Of a stretch of DNA of 9,691 bases, positions 1 to 6,215 are shown in pieces. The stretch is taken from NCBI GenBank assembly GCA_002352125.1, contig DEHU01000197.1:1-9691 (forward strand), given 5' to 3'. A program made the translations under genes and the position numbers. This DNA is from Competibacteraceae bacterium UBA2792 (GTDB taxonomy: Bacteria; Pseudomonadota; Gammaproteobacteria; Competibacterales; Competibacteraceae). The notes under the pieces are model-generated. The model had not been told where the DNA came from, searched no databases, and worked only from the letters and a program-made list of their open reading frames with translations. Each line of letters starts with the position of its first letter. Positions within the stretch are counted from its first letter, which is position 1.

Positions 1-8
1 AACTTAAT

Positions 9-345
9 TTACGGAGTATTAATCATCACCTCTATGCCTCGCCCAAAACAGTGCCGTTCGAAATGACTCCGCACGGCGGCGTAGTCGTTGCCGTGGTTCG
101 CTTTGAGCACCAGCAGATCGTCGGCTTCGCGATCCACAATGCGTTGCGCGATGTCTTTTTGGCAGCCCGTATCCACCAGCGTTACCCGTGCGTTTCCCAG
201 CGCCAAACTGTCCAATAGCGCGGGAATGGCCGTGATCTCGTTTACAGATGACAATCACCAAGATATCCATCAGCCGGTGCTCGACCTTGCCTAAACAGCG
301 TGGATCATCCAGATCAGAAAAACGCTCGATCAGCTTACCAATCAA
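9..345 (-). pseudogene. Decayed ISAs1-family transposase remnant with internal deletion
   Basis: Two ISAs1-like transposase pieces lie in different frames. From about 345 down to 244 the strand reads an N-terminal segment (LIERFSDLDDPRC, then KVEHRLMDILVIVIC) typical of the DDE_Tnp_1-associated domain. From about 245 down to 9 a second frame reads NEITAIPALLDSLALGNARV, then GCQKDIAQRIVD and LLVLKANHGNDYAAV, matching the central DDE region. Well over 100 residues between them are missing, and the junction near 244-246 changes frame, so no functional protein is possible. The position where the family usually has the Asp of 'VT-I-D-A' reads VTLVD, so the catalytic Asp also looks displaced. The frame ends at a TAA at 9-11 in a short unrelated tail, so the C-terminal part is missing too. 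No ATG is visible at the upstream end, and no terminal inverted repeats were recognised. Confidence 0.8.
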
Positions 346-368
346 GTTCGATGAGCCGGCGTCAACGG

Positions 369-2999
369 TTAATTGGCAGTCCAGATCGTTTGGGCTAGAA
401 CCGCCAGGAGGGCTGCGCCTACGGTGAACAGAATCGTCGTGAAAGTCGCCGGCATGCTGAACCAGCGGCGGGGTTTTCGTTGAGTTTCCATCGTTTCGAC
501 TGCCGCTTGGAGCAAGATCAATTTTTGTTCGACTTCCTGAAGCTGTTCGCCCTGAGCGGTTTTGGCCGCAAGCAACTGATTTTGAAATTCGTGAATCCGT
601 TGCGCGACGTTGGCGGCCATGGTTAAGACCTTTTCTTGAGTGAGCTTGCTGTCGGTCCGGATGGCTTCGACGGTGGCGGATAAGCCGGTCAGGTGTTCGT
701 GTTGCTCGTCCAATCTTGCTTCCAGTGCAGCAACGATGGAAGCGTGATCTTTTTGTCGAACTATTTCGCCGAGTTGCTGAGAATCGGCTTTGGTTTCCTC
801 TACGGCATCTTTCAGTGTGGCAATTTCCTGCTCCTGAACGCTTAACCCCTGTTCGAGGAGGCTGAGCCGTCGCGGCGACTCCAGCTTTTCGAGCTGATGT
901 TGGATATCCTGTATATCCGTTCTCAGGCTTTGAAATTGCTCGAAATTGCCGCTGAACGCCTGCGCTTGGCCGGTCAGGCGGGTTTCCAGCGCGGTCACGG
1001 CCTCCTGGAGCACTTCCAGATTTTGCTGGAGTTCCTGCTCGCGCGAATCGTCGATTTCAAAATTCGGATGTTGCTCGACGACTGGAGACGCGGCGCCTTG
1101 TTGCTGAATTTGTTGAATTTCTTGCTGAATATCACCGATTTGGTCAGCGATATTCCGAGATTCCAGCCGTTGGTTTTCGAGCGTGGCGGTCAACGCAGCG
1201 ATTTGCTGTTGCGTGGTTTGCCCTAGCGTATCCAGAGCTTCGGCGTGATCGGTCAAGGCGTCGTGCAGGGGTTGCAAATCGATCTCTGCGGGGGCCGGTG
1301 CTCGGGACAGGTTGCCGAGAGCGGTTTCGAGTTCGTCGAGACGTTGTTGCTGAGCGTGCAGTTGTTGCTGTATCGAGGCTTGTAACGCATCCAAATTTTC
1401 GGCTTGCGTCGATAGGGCGTCGTGCAGGGGTTGCAGGTCGATCTCTGTAGCGTGGGCCGGCGTTTGGGGCAGATTGCCGACGACGGTTTCGAATTCTTCG
1501 AGGCGCCGGTGTTGAGCGTACAGTTGTTGCCGTATCGAGGTTTGCAGTTCGTCCAGGGCTCCAGCCTGGGTAGCTACGGCATCGTGCAGGGGTTGCAAGT
1601 CGATTTCCGCTTTGGGGGCGGAGGCTTGGCGCAAGTCGTCGACGGTGGTTGCGAGTTCGCCGAAATGCTGCTGCTGGGTTTGCAGTTTTTCGGCCAGAGT
1701 GTTCCGCAGATTGGTTATGTATTCTTGCAGGTTCGCTAGGTCGTCCCGAAAGACGCTTAGATCTTCTCGAAGCTCTTGCTGCTCCTCTCGGGTCGTCGCG
1801 ACGGTGGTTGCGAGTTCGCCGAGCCGCTCCTCGACGGCGGGTATCGTTGACTGGAGTGCGACGGTCTCGTCCGCAATGGCGGGGGAAGCGAACGGTTCCA
1901 CGGCAGCGGTCGGGTCAGCGTCATCCGCCGCGGTCGGAGCGGGTAGCCCGGCACTGGCGGCGATGGTTTCTAAATGGCTCAAGCGATCTTGGTAAGCCGC
2001 CAGACCATCTCGCCAAGTTTGGTCGAGTTCCCGCAGCGTGTCGCTTTGAGTAGCTAGATCTGATTGCAAAACGTTCAGGATCTGGCGGGTGGAGCTGGTA
2101 TCCGCCGATACTTTATTCAGCAAGGTTTCCAGATACTTCAGGCGATCTTGGTGTCTTTGCAGGTCCAGTCGGGCCTGTCCGGCGTCGGCGAGCGCATCGC
2201 GCTGGGTCTCGAACTCCGCTGTCAGGTGCGCGAGGTCTTGCCGGATCGTTTGCAGATCCTGCTGAGCCGCGACCGAAGATTCGGCGAATTCGTCTAGTCG
2301 GGTTTGCTGGGCTTGCAATTGGGGTTCGATGGCCTTGCTGGCATCGGCTATTTGGTTGAAAGCGTCCAGCATCCGGTCGTGTTGCTCGATATCCGTTTGC
2401 AGGCCAGCCAAGGCGCGCACGAGGGAACGGGCGTTTTGATCGAGGTGCGCGAGCTGGGATTCGAGCGCCGTCATCCGGTCTCGAATGGCGTCTCTCTCTT
2501 GGTCGTATGCCTGGAAGGAGCGCAGCGCATCTTGCAGCGTTCGCGCTTGGTCAGCCAGCCGTTCTTCTAGAGCGACGACGTGGGCGGCCGGCGCGGTTTG
2601 TTGTTCCAGGGCGGATTCCAGTTCCTGGCGCAAGGTAGTGCTTTGAGTTTGCAGGTCATCCGCCAGCGTCGCGAGGGTTTGCCGCGCGAGTTGCTGGTCT
2701 TGTTGCAGGCAAGTGGCTAGGGTTTCGACCTGGGTCAAGTGTTCGTCCAGCAGGCGGGCGTCGGTTTGCAGCTTGGCCAGTTGCGCGGTTTGCGCTTCGC
2801 AAGCGTTAGCGAGGGTGGCGAGCGTCTGCCGGTCGGCGTGCCGATCCTGCTGGAGCGCGGCAACCGATGCAGCAACGGTGCGCGACAGTTCGTGCTGGGC
2901 GCCGGTTTCGGTTTCCAGCTCTCCCAATTTCCGGCGCAGGTTCTGGAAAAAATCGATTGTCCCCGCGAGGGAGGATTCGAATTCGGTCGCGTCGTTCAT
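369..2999 (-). CDS. Large tail-anchored coiled-coil protein of unknown function
   Basis: This 876-residue protein is rich in Gln, Leu, Glu, Ala, Asp and Thr and is almost entirely heptad-like coiled coil. Near the C-terminus a basic KPRR (842-845) precedes one hydrophobic segment at about 851-873 (ATFTTILFTVGAALLAVLAQ), with only three residues after it. There is no signal peptide. This predicts a tail-anchored inner-membrane protein with about 840 residues in the cytoplasm. The middle holds tandem 53/54-residue repeats, each starting EIDLQPLHDA, with weaker copies before them; the N-terminal part repeats a QQD...RQTLATLA motif. The start is an ATG at 2999 with GAGG (3007-3010) seven bases upstream. 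I do not recognise a named family. Similarity to SMC, myosin or apolipoprotein proteins would probably be compositional. A scaffold, tether or spacer role is inference. The decayed transposase begins about 25 bases past its stop. Confidence 0.9.
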   Translation of the reverse strand: MNDATEFESSLAGTIDFFQNLRRKLGELETETGAQHELSRTVAASVAALQQDRHADRQTLATLANACEAQTAQLAKLQTDARLLDEHLTQVETLATCLQQDQQLARQTLATLADDLQTQSTTLRQELESALEQQTAPAAHVVALEERLADQARTLQDALRSFQAYDQERDAIRDRMTALESQLAHLDQNARSLVRALAGLQTDIEQHDRMLDAFNQIADASKAIEPQLQAQQTRLDEFAESSVAAQQDLQTIRQDLAHLTAEFETQRDALADAGQARLDLQRHQDRLKYLETLLNKVSADTSSTRQILNVLQSDLATQSDTLRELDQTWRDGLAAYQDRLSHLETIAASAGLPAPTAADDADPTAAVEPFASPAIADETVALQSTIPAVEERLGELATTVATTREEQQELREDLSVFRDDLANLQEYITNLRNTLAEKLQTQQQHFGELATTVDDLRQASAPKAEIDLQPLHDAVATQAGALDELQTSIRQQLYAQHRRLEEFETVVGNLPQTPAHATEIDLQPLHDALSTQAENLDALQASIQQQLHAQQQRLDELETALGNLSRAPAPAEIDLQPLHDALTDHAEALDTLGQTTQQQIAALTATLENQRLESRNIADQIGDIQQEIQQIQQQGAASPVVEQHPNFEIDDSREQELQQNLEVLQEAVTALETRLTGQAQAFSGNFEQFQSLRTDIQDIQHQLEKLESPRRLSLLEQGLSVQEQEIATLKDAVEETKADSQQLGEIVRQKDHASIVAALEARLDEQHEHLTGLSATVEAIRTDSKLTQEKVLTMAANVAQRIHEFQNQLLAAKTAQGEQLQEVEQKLILLQAAVETMETQRKPRRWFSMPATFTTILFTVGAALLAVLAQTIWTAN
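1160..1766 (-). repeat. In-frame tandem repeats of 53/54 codons in the coiled-coil gene
   Basis: The 16-mer TCGTGCAGGGGTTGCA occurs on the plus strand at 1261-1276, 1420-1435 and 1582-1597, with periods of 159 and 162 bases. These encode the repeat starts EIDLQPLHDA at minus-strand positions 1607, 1445 and 1286. A more diverged unit lies at about 1766-1608. The last unit (1286 to about 1160) diverges in its second half. Every period is a multiple of three, so the reading frame is preserved, as expected for internal duplication of a rod-like protein. Confidence 0.85.
1640..1822 (-). repeat. Identical 24-base direct repeat pair, 159 bases apart
   Basis: A 24-base string beginning CGACGGTGGTTGCGAGTTCG is identical at 1640-1663 and 1799-1822. 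On the minus strand it encodes the shared GELATTV motif. Its 159-base spacing equals the 53-codon repeat period, so the array extends upstream of the EIDLQPLHDA units. Perfect identity here suggests recent duplication or gene conversion. Confidence 0.8.
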
Positions 3000-3124
3000 G
3001 GCGTCGCCTCGCTCGGGTTGGCTCGTAAAGCTCGACAGTATTAAAGCCGGACTTGCGTGTTGCGGCGTTCCCGCGAGACGGGGAATTTCGTCGCTCGTCG
3101 CGCGTTCCGGCTAGCTGCTTGCGT

Positions 3125-3154
3125 AGGATAAGTCCCGAAAACGGGATTTCGCAA
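3125..3154 (-). promoter_or_regulatory. Candidate promoter of the coiled-coil gene with inverted repeat in its spacer
   Basis: On the minus strand TTGCGA (3154-3149) and TATCCT (3130-3125) are 18 bases apart, each matching the sigma70 consensus at four of six positions. The spacer contains a perfect 5-bp inverted repeat with a 4-base loop (3133-3146), which could be an operator. The implied leader is about 119 bases. This is a weak match. Confidence 0.3.
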
Positions 3155-3288
3155 AGTCCCGCGAATTAGTATGAGTATGACCGATTTTTGCCGCCTGGGG
3201 AGAGTATAGTGCGGTTCGAAATCGCATCGAAATACAATGATTCGATGGTTTTCTTGCAGGGAGAGGGCGGACGATGAAATCGCGCCAT

Positions 3289-3317
3289 TCGACAGCTACC
3301 CCAGCGGAAACTATAGT
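3289..3317 (+). promoter_or_regulatory. Sigma70-type promoter for pgi
   Basis: TCGACA (3289-3294) and TATAGT (3312-3317) each match the consensus at five of six positions and are separated by the ideal 17 bases. Transcription would start near 3324, giving a leader of about 116 bases before the pgi ATG. Confidence 0.6.
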
Positions 3318-3439
3318 AAGTCCCAAGACCATGCGGGCGAGTGGCGGTGGCGCGATATTGCTGGCCAACGCCCGGTTCAGATGGTCCGCGCTCATCCGGT
3401 TTCGCCAGCATTTCAACAACCTGATTAAGGAAGCTGTCC

Positions 3440-5080
3440 ATGTCCGTTCCCAGCAACCTGCCGGTCTGGCAAGAACTGAAAGCCCATCATGCCGTCGTCG
3501 CCGACCTGCACCTGCGCGACTTGTTCGCTGCCGATCCCGAGCGTTTCGCCCGGTTCTCCCGGCGGTTTGGCGATCTGTTGATCGACTTTTCCAAGCATCG
3601 CATTACCGAGGAAACGCTCGGTTTGCTCGTCGAGCTAGCCCGCCAAATGCAGGTGCCGGCCTGGGTCGAACGGATGTTCGGCGGCGAGATCATCAATCAC
3701 ACCGAGCACCGGGCCGTGCTGCACGTCGCCCTGCGCAACCGGAGCAACCGGCCGATCTTCGTCAAGGGACAGGACGTGATGCCGGAGGTGAACGCGGTGC
3801 TGGAACACGCGCGCAAGTTCGCCGACCAAATCCGGCGCGGCAAGTGGCGCGGCCACACCGGCAAGCGTATCCGCGATGTGGTCAACATCGGCATCGGCGG
3901 TTCCGATCTGGGCCCGAAAATGATCTGCCAAGCGCTGGAACCCTACGGTGACCCGACCCTGCGGATGCATTTCGTTTCCAACGTAGACGGTGCCCACATC
4001 AGCCACGTCTTGGCCGAGTGCGACCCCGAGAGCACCCTGTTCATCGTCGCTTCCAAGACGTTCACCACCCAGGAAACCATGACCAACGCCCATACCGCCC
4101 GCGCTTGGCTGGTCAAGGAGCTAGGCGACGAGTCGGCGGTGGCCAAGCATTTCGTGGCGGTGTCCACCAACGCCGAGGGCGTGAGCAAGTTCGGCATCGA
4201 CACGGCCAACATGTTCGGATTTTGGGATTGGGTCGGCGGGCGCTATTCGCTGTGGTCGGCCATCGGCCTGCCGATCATCGTGTATCTTGGCATGGATCAT
4301 TTCATCGAATTGCTGGACGGTGCACACGCGATGGACGAGCATTTCCGGACTACCCCGCTAGAGGAAAATCTGCCGGTGATTCTGGCGCTGCTGGGGGTCT
4401 GGTATCTCGATTTCTTCGGCGCCGACAGCCATGTCATGCTGGTTTACGACGATTACCTGCGCTCGCTGCCGGACTACTTGCAGCAACTGGACATGGAGAG
4501 CAACGGCAAATCCATCGACCGCGACGGCCAGATGGTCGAGGTCAAGACCGGTCCGATTCTGTGGGGCGGCTTGGGCAACAACGGCCAGCACGCTTTTTAT
4601 CAGTTGTTGCACCAGGGAACGCATCTGGTGCCGGCCGATTTTCTCGCTCCGGCCCACAGCGCCAATCCGATCGGTGACCATCACCCGATTCTGCTGGCCA
4701 ACTGTCTGGCCCAGGCCGAGGCGATGATGGTCGGCAAGACCGAAGCGCAGGCCCGCGCCGAACTGGAAAAGCAGGGATTGAGCGGCGAGGCGCTGGAGAA
4801 GCTGTTGCCCTACAAAATTTTCCCCGGTAACCGGCCCAGCACCAGCCTGTTTTACCGGCGCTTGACGCCGCAGGTTTTGGGCTCGCTGATCGCGCTTTAC
4901 GAACACAAGGTGTTCGTCCAGGGCGTGGTCTGGAACATCAATTCCTTCGATCAGTGGGGCGTGGAGCTGGGCAAACAACTGGCGAACGCCATTTTGCCGG
5001 AACTGAAAGGCACCCGGCCGGCCGCCGGGCACGATGCCTCTACTCTCGGTTTGATCAACTTCTGCCGCGAGGAAACCTGA
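3440..5080 (+). CDS. pgi: Glucose-6-phosphate isomerase
   Basis: This cytoplasmic enzyme interconverts glucose 6-phosphate and fructose 6-phosphate, linking glycolysis, gluconeogenesis and glycogen or sugar-nucleotide synthesis. The 546 residues match the length of the long bacterial/eukaryotic PGI family. Visible signatures in order are [68 protein letters not shown] and [15 protein letters not shown]. By correspondence with E. coli Glu355, His386 and Lys514, the catalytic residues are Glu353, His384 and Lys512, all present. The ATG is preceded by AAGGAAG (3427-3433) six bases away. The gene appears monocistronic: a strong promoter lies upstream, and a long hairpin plus a convergent gene lie downstream. 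No frameshift or truncation is seen. Confidence 0.98.
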   Translation: MSVPSNLPVWQELKAHHAVVADLHLRDLFAADPERFARFSRRFGDLLIDFSKHRITEETLGLLVELARQMQVPAWVERMFGGEIINHTEHRAVLHVALRNRSNRPIFVKGQDVMPEVNAVLEHARKFADQIRRGKWRGHTGKRIRDVVNIGIGGSDLGPKMICQALEPYGDPTLRMHFVSNVDGAHISHVLAECDPESTLFIVASKTFTTQETMTNAHTARAWLVKELGDESAVAKHFVAVSTNAEGVSKFGIDTANMFGFWDWVGGRYSLWSAIGLPIIVYLGMDHFIELLDGAHAMDEHFRTTPLEENLPVILALLGVWYLDFFGADSHVMLVYDDYLRSLPDYLQQLDMESNGKSIDRDGQMVEVKTGPILWGGLGNNGQHAFYQLLHQGTHLVPADFLAPAHSANPIGDHHPILLANCLAQAEAMMVGKTEAQARAELEKQGLSGEALEKLLPYKIFPGNRPSTSLFYRRLTPQVLGSLIALYEHKVFVQGVVWNINSFDQWGVELGKQLANAILPELKGTRPAAGHDASTLGLINFCREET

Positions 5081-5087
5081 TATTCGT

Positions 5088-5126
5088 GGGGTGGTTCGGT
5101 ACCGTGCTGCGTACCCGGACCACCCC
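5088..5126. terminator. Long hairpin between convergent pgi and lipoprotein genes
   Basis: GGGGTGGTTCGGTAC (5088-5102) pairs with GTACCCGGACCACCCC (5111-5126) to give a 15-bp stem with one G:T pair and one bulged C, and an 8-base loop. It starts 7 bases after the pgi stop and lies 19 bases past the end of the convergent gene. No U-tract follows on either strand, so it may act mainly in transcript-end protection or factor-assisted termination for both genes. Confidence 0.5.
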
Positions 5127-5145
5127 CGCCATTCGCGACCTCGGT

Positions 5146-5304
5146 TTAGTAGGATTTTGTCGCTTCGGCCTTGCGCTCGATGGCTTGACCGGCGGATTTG
5201 ATATCTTGCCCGGCTCCCTTGACGGTGTTGCAGGCGCTCAGATTGATCCCCAGCAGCACCGGCAGGCCGAACAAAAAAACCAGAAGGATCGGCTTGTGCT
5301 TCAT
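5146..5304 (-). CDS. Entericidin-like small lipoprotein
   Basis: This 52-residue protein has a basic start (MKHK), a hydrophobic core (ILLVFLFGLPVLLGI) and a lipobox LSAC with Cys25, which signal peptidase II would make the lipidated N-terminus. The 28-residue mature part, CNTVKGAGQDIKSAGQAIE followed by a charged tail, closely resembles the entericidin EcnA/EcnB family. Those are small membrane-associated lipoproteins of the cell envelope, implicated in E. coli as an antidote/bacteriolysin pair under stress. Only one copy is present, so the toxin/antidote pairing is not shown. I chose the ATG at 5304 over an upstream in-frame start because it begins the signal peptide directly and has GAGG at 5319-5316. 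The gene is convergent with pgi and has its own promoter upstream. Confidence 0.88.
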   Translation of the reverse strand: MKHKPILLVFLFGLPVLLGINLSACNTVKGAGQDIKSAGQAIERKAEATKSY

Positions 5305-5342
5305 GGATTCGGAATCCTCTACAAAATTCGCCAAGGGCCGAG

Positions 5343-5371
5343 ATTATAGCGAATGCGGCAGCAGGTGTCGG
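5343..5371 (-). promoter_or_regulatory. Sigma70-type promoter of the lipoprotein gene
   Basis: On the minus strand CCGACA (5371-5366) and a perfect TATAAT (5348-5343) are separated by 17 bases. The implied start near 5336 gives a leader of about 32 bases including the GAGG ribosome-binding site. Confidence 0.6.
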
Positions 5372-5420
5372 CGCGACCGTCGCGTCTCGATCTGGCGAAC
5401 GGTGGCAAACCGAGGTCGCC

Positions 5421-5450
5421 ATGACGATGGTTTGGAATGCTTGATATACT
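5421..5450 (+). promoter_or_regulatory. Sigma70-type promoter of the YdcH-family gene
   Basis: ATGACG (5421-5426) and TATACT (5445-5450) are separated by 18 bases. The implied leader of about 52 bases contains the strong AGGAGG site (5495-5500). It is back-to-back with the lipoprotein promoter 50 bases away. Confidence 0.5.
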
Positions 5451-5508
5451 GAATCGTCACCAATTATTCATCTGTCCACAACAAAACCGACTATAGGAGG
5501 ACAACCCG

Positions 5509-5769
5509 ATGCTGGGCGAGAGCCACGATCTGTTTCACGAATTTCCCGAATACAAGAATCGCATCGCCGAATTGAAGGCCGCCGATCCCAGGTTCGCGGA
5601 GCTGTACGACGAGTATCATGCCGTCAACGACGAAGTAGAACGCATCGAACTCCAGGTCGAGACGCCGTCCGACACGTACACCGAAACCCTGAAAAAGAAG
5701 CGCCTGCACCTGAAAGACGAAATTTACGCTATTTTGCGCAAAGTGGCCTGCATCCAAGCGCTGGCCTGA
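5509..5769 (+). CDS. YdcH/DUF465 family protein
   Basis: This 86-residue, highly charged helical protein matches the YdcH/DUF465 family: an N-terminal HDLFHEFPEYKNRIAELKA, then DPRFAELYDEYHAVNDEVER and a C-terminal LKKKRLHLKDEIYAILR. Members are typically 70-80 residues and form a short antiparallel coiled coil. The biochemical role is not established, and nothing in the context specifies it. There is no signal peptide or membrane segment, so it should be cytoplasmic. The ATG has an excellent AGGAGG (5495-5500) eight bases upstream, which with a good promoter suggests substantial expression. It is probably a single-gene unit, facing the 3' end of the phosphatase operon across 21 bases. Confidence 0.92.
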   Translation: MLGESHDLFHEFPEYKNRIAELKAADPRFAELYDEYHAVNDEVERIELQVETPSDTYTETLKKKRLHLKDEIYAILRKVACIQALA

Positions 5770-5790
5770 GGCTGTATCTCGTTCGGCGCA

Positions 5791-6192
5791 TCAAACGGTT
5801 GGCGGTAGGTTGCCGCCGCCGTTTGCGATGTTGCCGGCCGAGTCCGCCACCGGTCGATCACCGGTGGCGGAACGATTGGTCGAAGATTTGGTACGGCGTG
5901 GCCGCGCCGGTTCCACCGGTATCGCCGGTTCCGCCGCTCTAGCAGGCAGTCGCCGCTGGAGACCGGCCAACTCGTCGGTTGGCGATTTGGAGCCGCCACG
6001 CGCGCGGCGCAGCCAGCCAAGCAAGCGGCGCTCCAAAGCGTCCTGGCTGGCTGGCGGCAAATCCCGGAATATGAACCCACCGACGCCGAGCAGTAAGGCC
6101 AACCCGCCTAGAAAAGAGACCAGCGGCTGCATGAAGGCGATGGCCAGCGCAGCTAGCAGCATCAGCAAGATGTGTCGGATCTTCAAGTGCAT
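5791..6192 (-). CDS. Small membrane protein with Pro/Arg/Ser-rich tail, second gene of the phosphatase operon
   Basis: I do not recognise a family for this 133-residue protein. Residues about 6-22 (RHILLMLLAALAIAFMQ) and 24-42 (LVSFLGGLALLLGVGGFIF) form two hydrophobic stretches, likely a membrane hairpin. A segment RDLPPASQDALERRLLGWLR follows, then a disordered-looking tail rich in Arg, Pro, Ala, Thr and Ser. I chose the ATG at 6192, preceded by GGAG, because upstream residues in this frame would be Arg-rich sequence overlapping the phosphatase gene. It starts 23 bases after the phosphatase stop, so the two are probably cotranscribed and it may localise or modulate that enzyme (inference). 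Its stop lies inside a hairpin. The 3' part has a very GC-rich third position and a perfect inverted repeat. Confidence 0.75.
   Translation of the reverse strand: MHLKIRHILLMLLAALAIAFMQPLVSFLGGLALLLGVGGFIFRDLPPASQDALERRLLGWLRRARGGSKSPTDELAGLQRRLPARAAEPAIPVEPARPRRTKSSTNRSATGDRPVADSAGNIANGGGNLPPTV
5792..5825. terminator. Hairpin at the convergent end of the YdcH gene and the phosphatase operon
   Basis: CAAACGG (5792-5798) pairs with CCGTTTG (5819-5825), extended by GGCGG (5801-5805) with CCGCC (5813-5817) across a small internal loop. It lies 22 bases after the plus-strand YdcH stop and overlaps the stop codon of the minus-strand membrane-protein gene. There is no T-run on either side, so it would be an atypical terminator. 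Confidence 0.35.
5844..5870. repeat. Perfect 10-bp inverted repeat inside coding sequence
   Basis: CCGCCACCGG (5844-5853) and CCGGTGGCGG (5861-5870) are perfectly complementary around a 7-base loop. The element lies in the part of the small membrane-protein gene that encodes its unstructured tail and can form a strong hairpin in either strand. Confidence 0.7.
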
Positions 6193-6215
6193 GGTCTCCA
6201 ACGGACGGTTCAAAA

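Larger units (their letters stand above)
3000..3439. other. Divergent intergenic region between the coiled-coil gene and pgi
   Basis: I see no convincing gene in this 440-base gap. It contains candidate promoters in both directions, a short inverted repeat (TCCCG-AAAA-CGGGA, 3133-3146), and the heptamer AAGTCCC three times on the plus strand (3130-3136, 3154-3160, 3318-3324). The open frames on both strands have no recognisable product. The two plus-strand ones begin upstream of the best pgi promoter. Confidence 0.6.

Noticed and set aside
1160..1822. Regularly spaced repeats considered as a CRISPR-like array
   Set aside because: Spacing is 159/162 bases, in frame, and both repeat and spacer encode the continuous coiled-coil protein.
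3237..3428. 63-codon plus-strand frame ending just before pgi
   Set aside because: No ribosome-binding site, no recognisable product, and the predicted pgi promoter lies inside it.
3111..3456. Two minus-strand frames of about 100 codons in the intergenic region
   Set aside because: Overlapping in different frames, no recognisable domain, no convincing start signal, and they cover both promoters.
3274..3951. 225-codon plus-strand frame with a GGAGAGG-like site before its ATG
   Set aside because: It overlaps over 500 bases of pgi in another frame, its Arg/Pro/Ala-rich product looks like a high-GC shadow, and the best pgi promoter starts transcription downstream of its ATG.
5305..5334. Upstream in-frame start for the lipoprotein gene
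   Set aside because: It would put acidic residues before the signal peptide and remove the GAGG-to-ATG spacing; the ATG at 5304 gives a standard lipoprotein leader.
4358..5422. 354-codon minus-strand frame antisense to pgi
   Set aside because: It mirrors the pgi codons, resembles no known protein and also overlaps the lipoprotein gene. The long frame is explained by GC-rich third positions in pgi.
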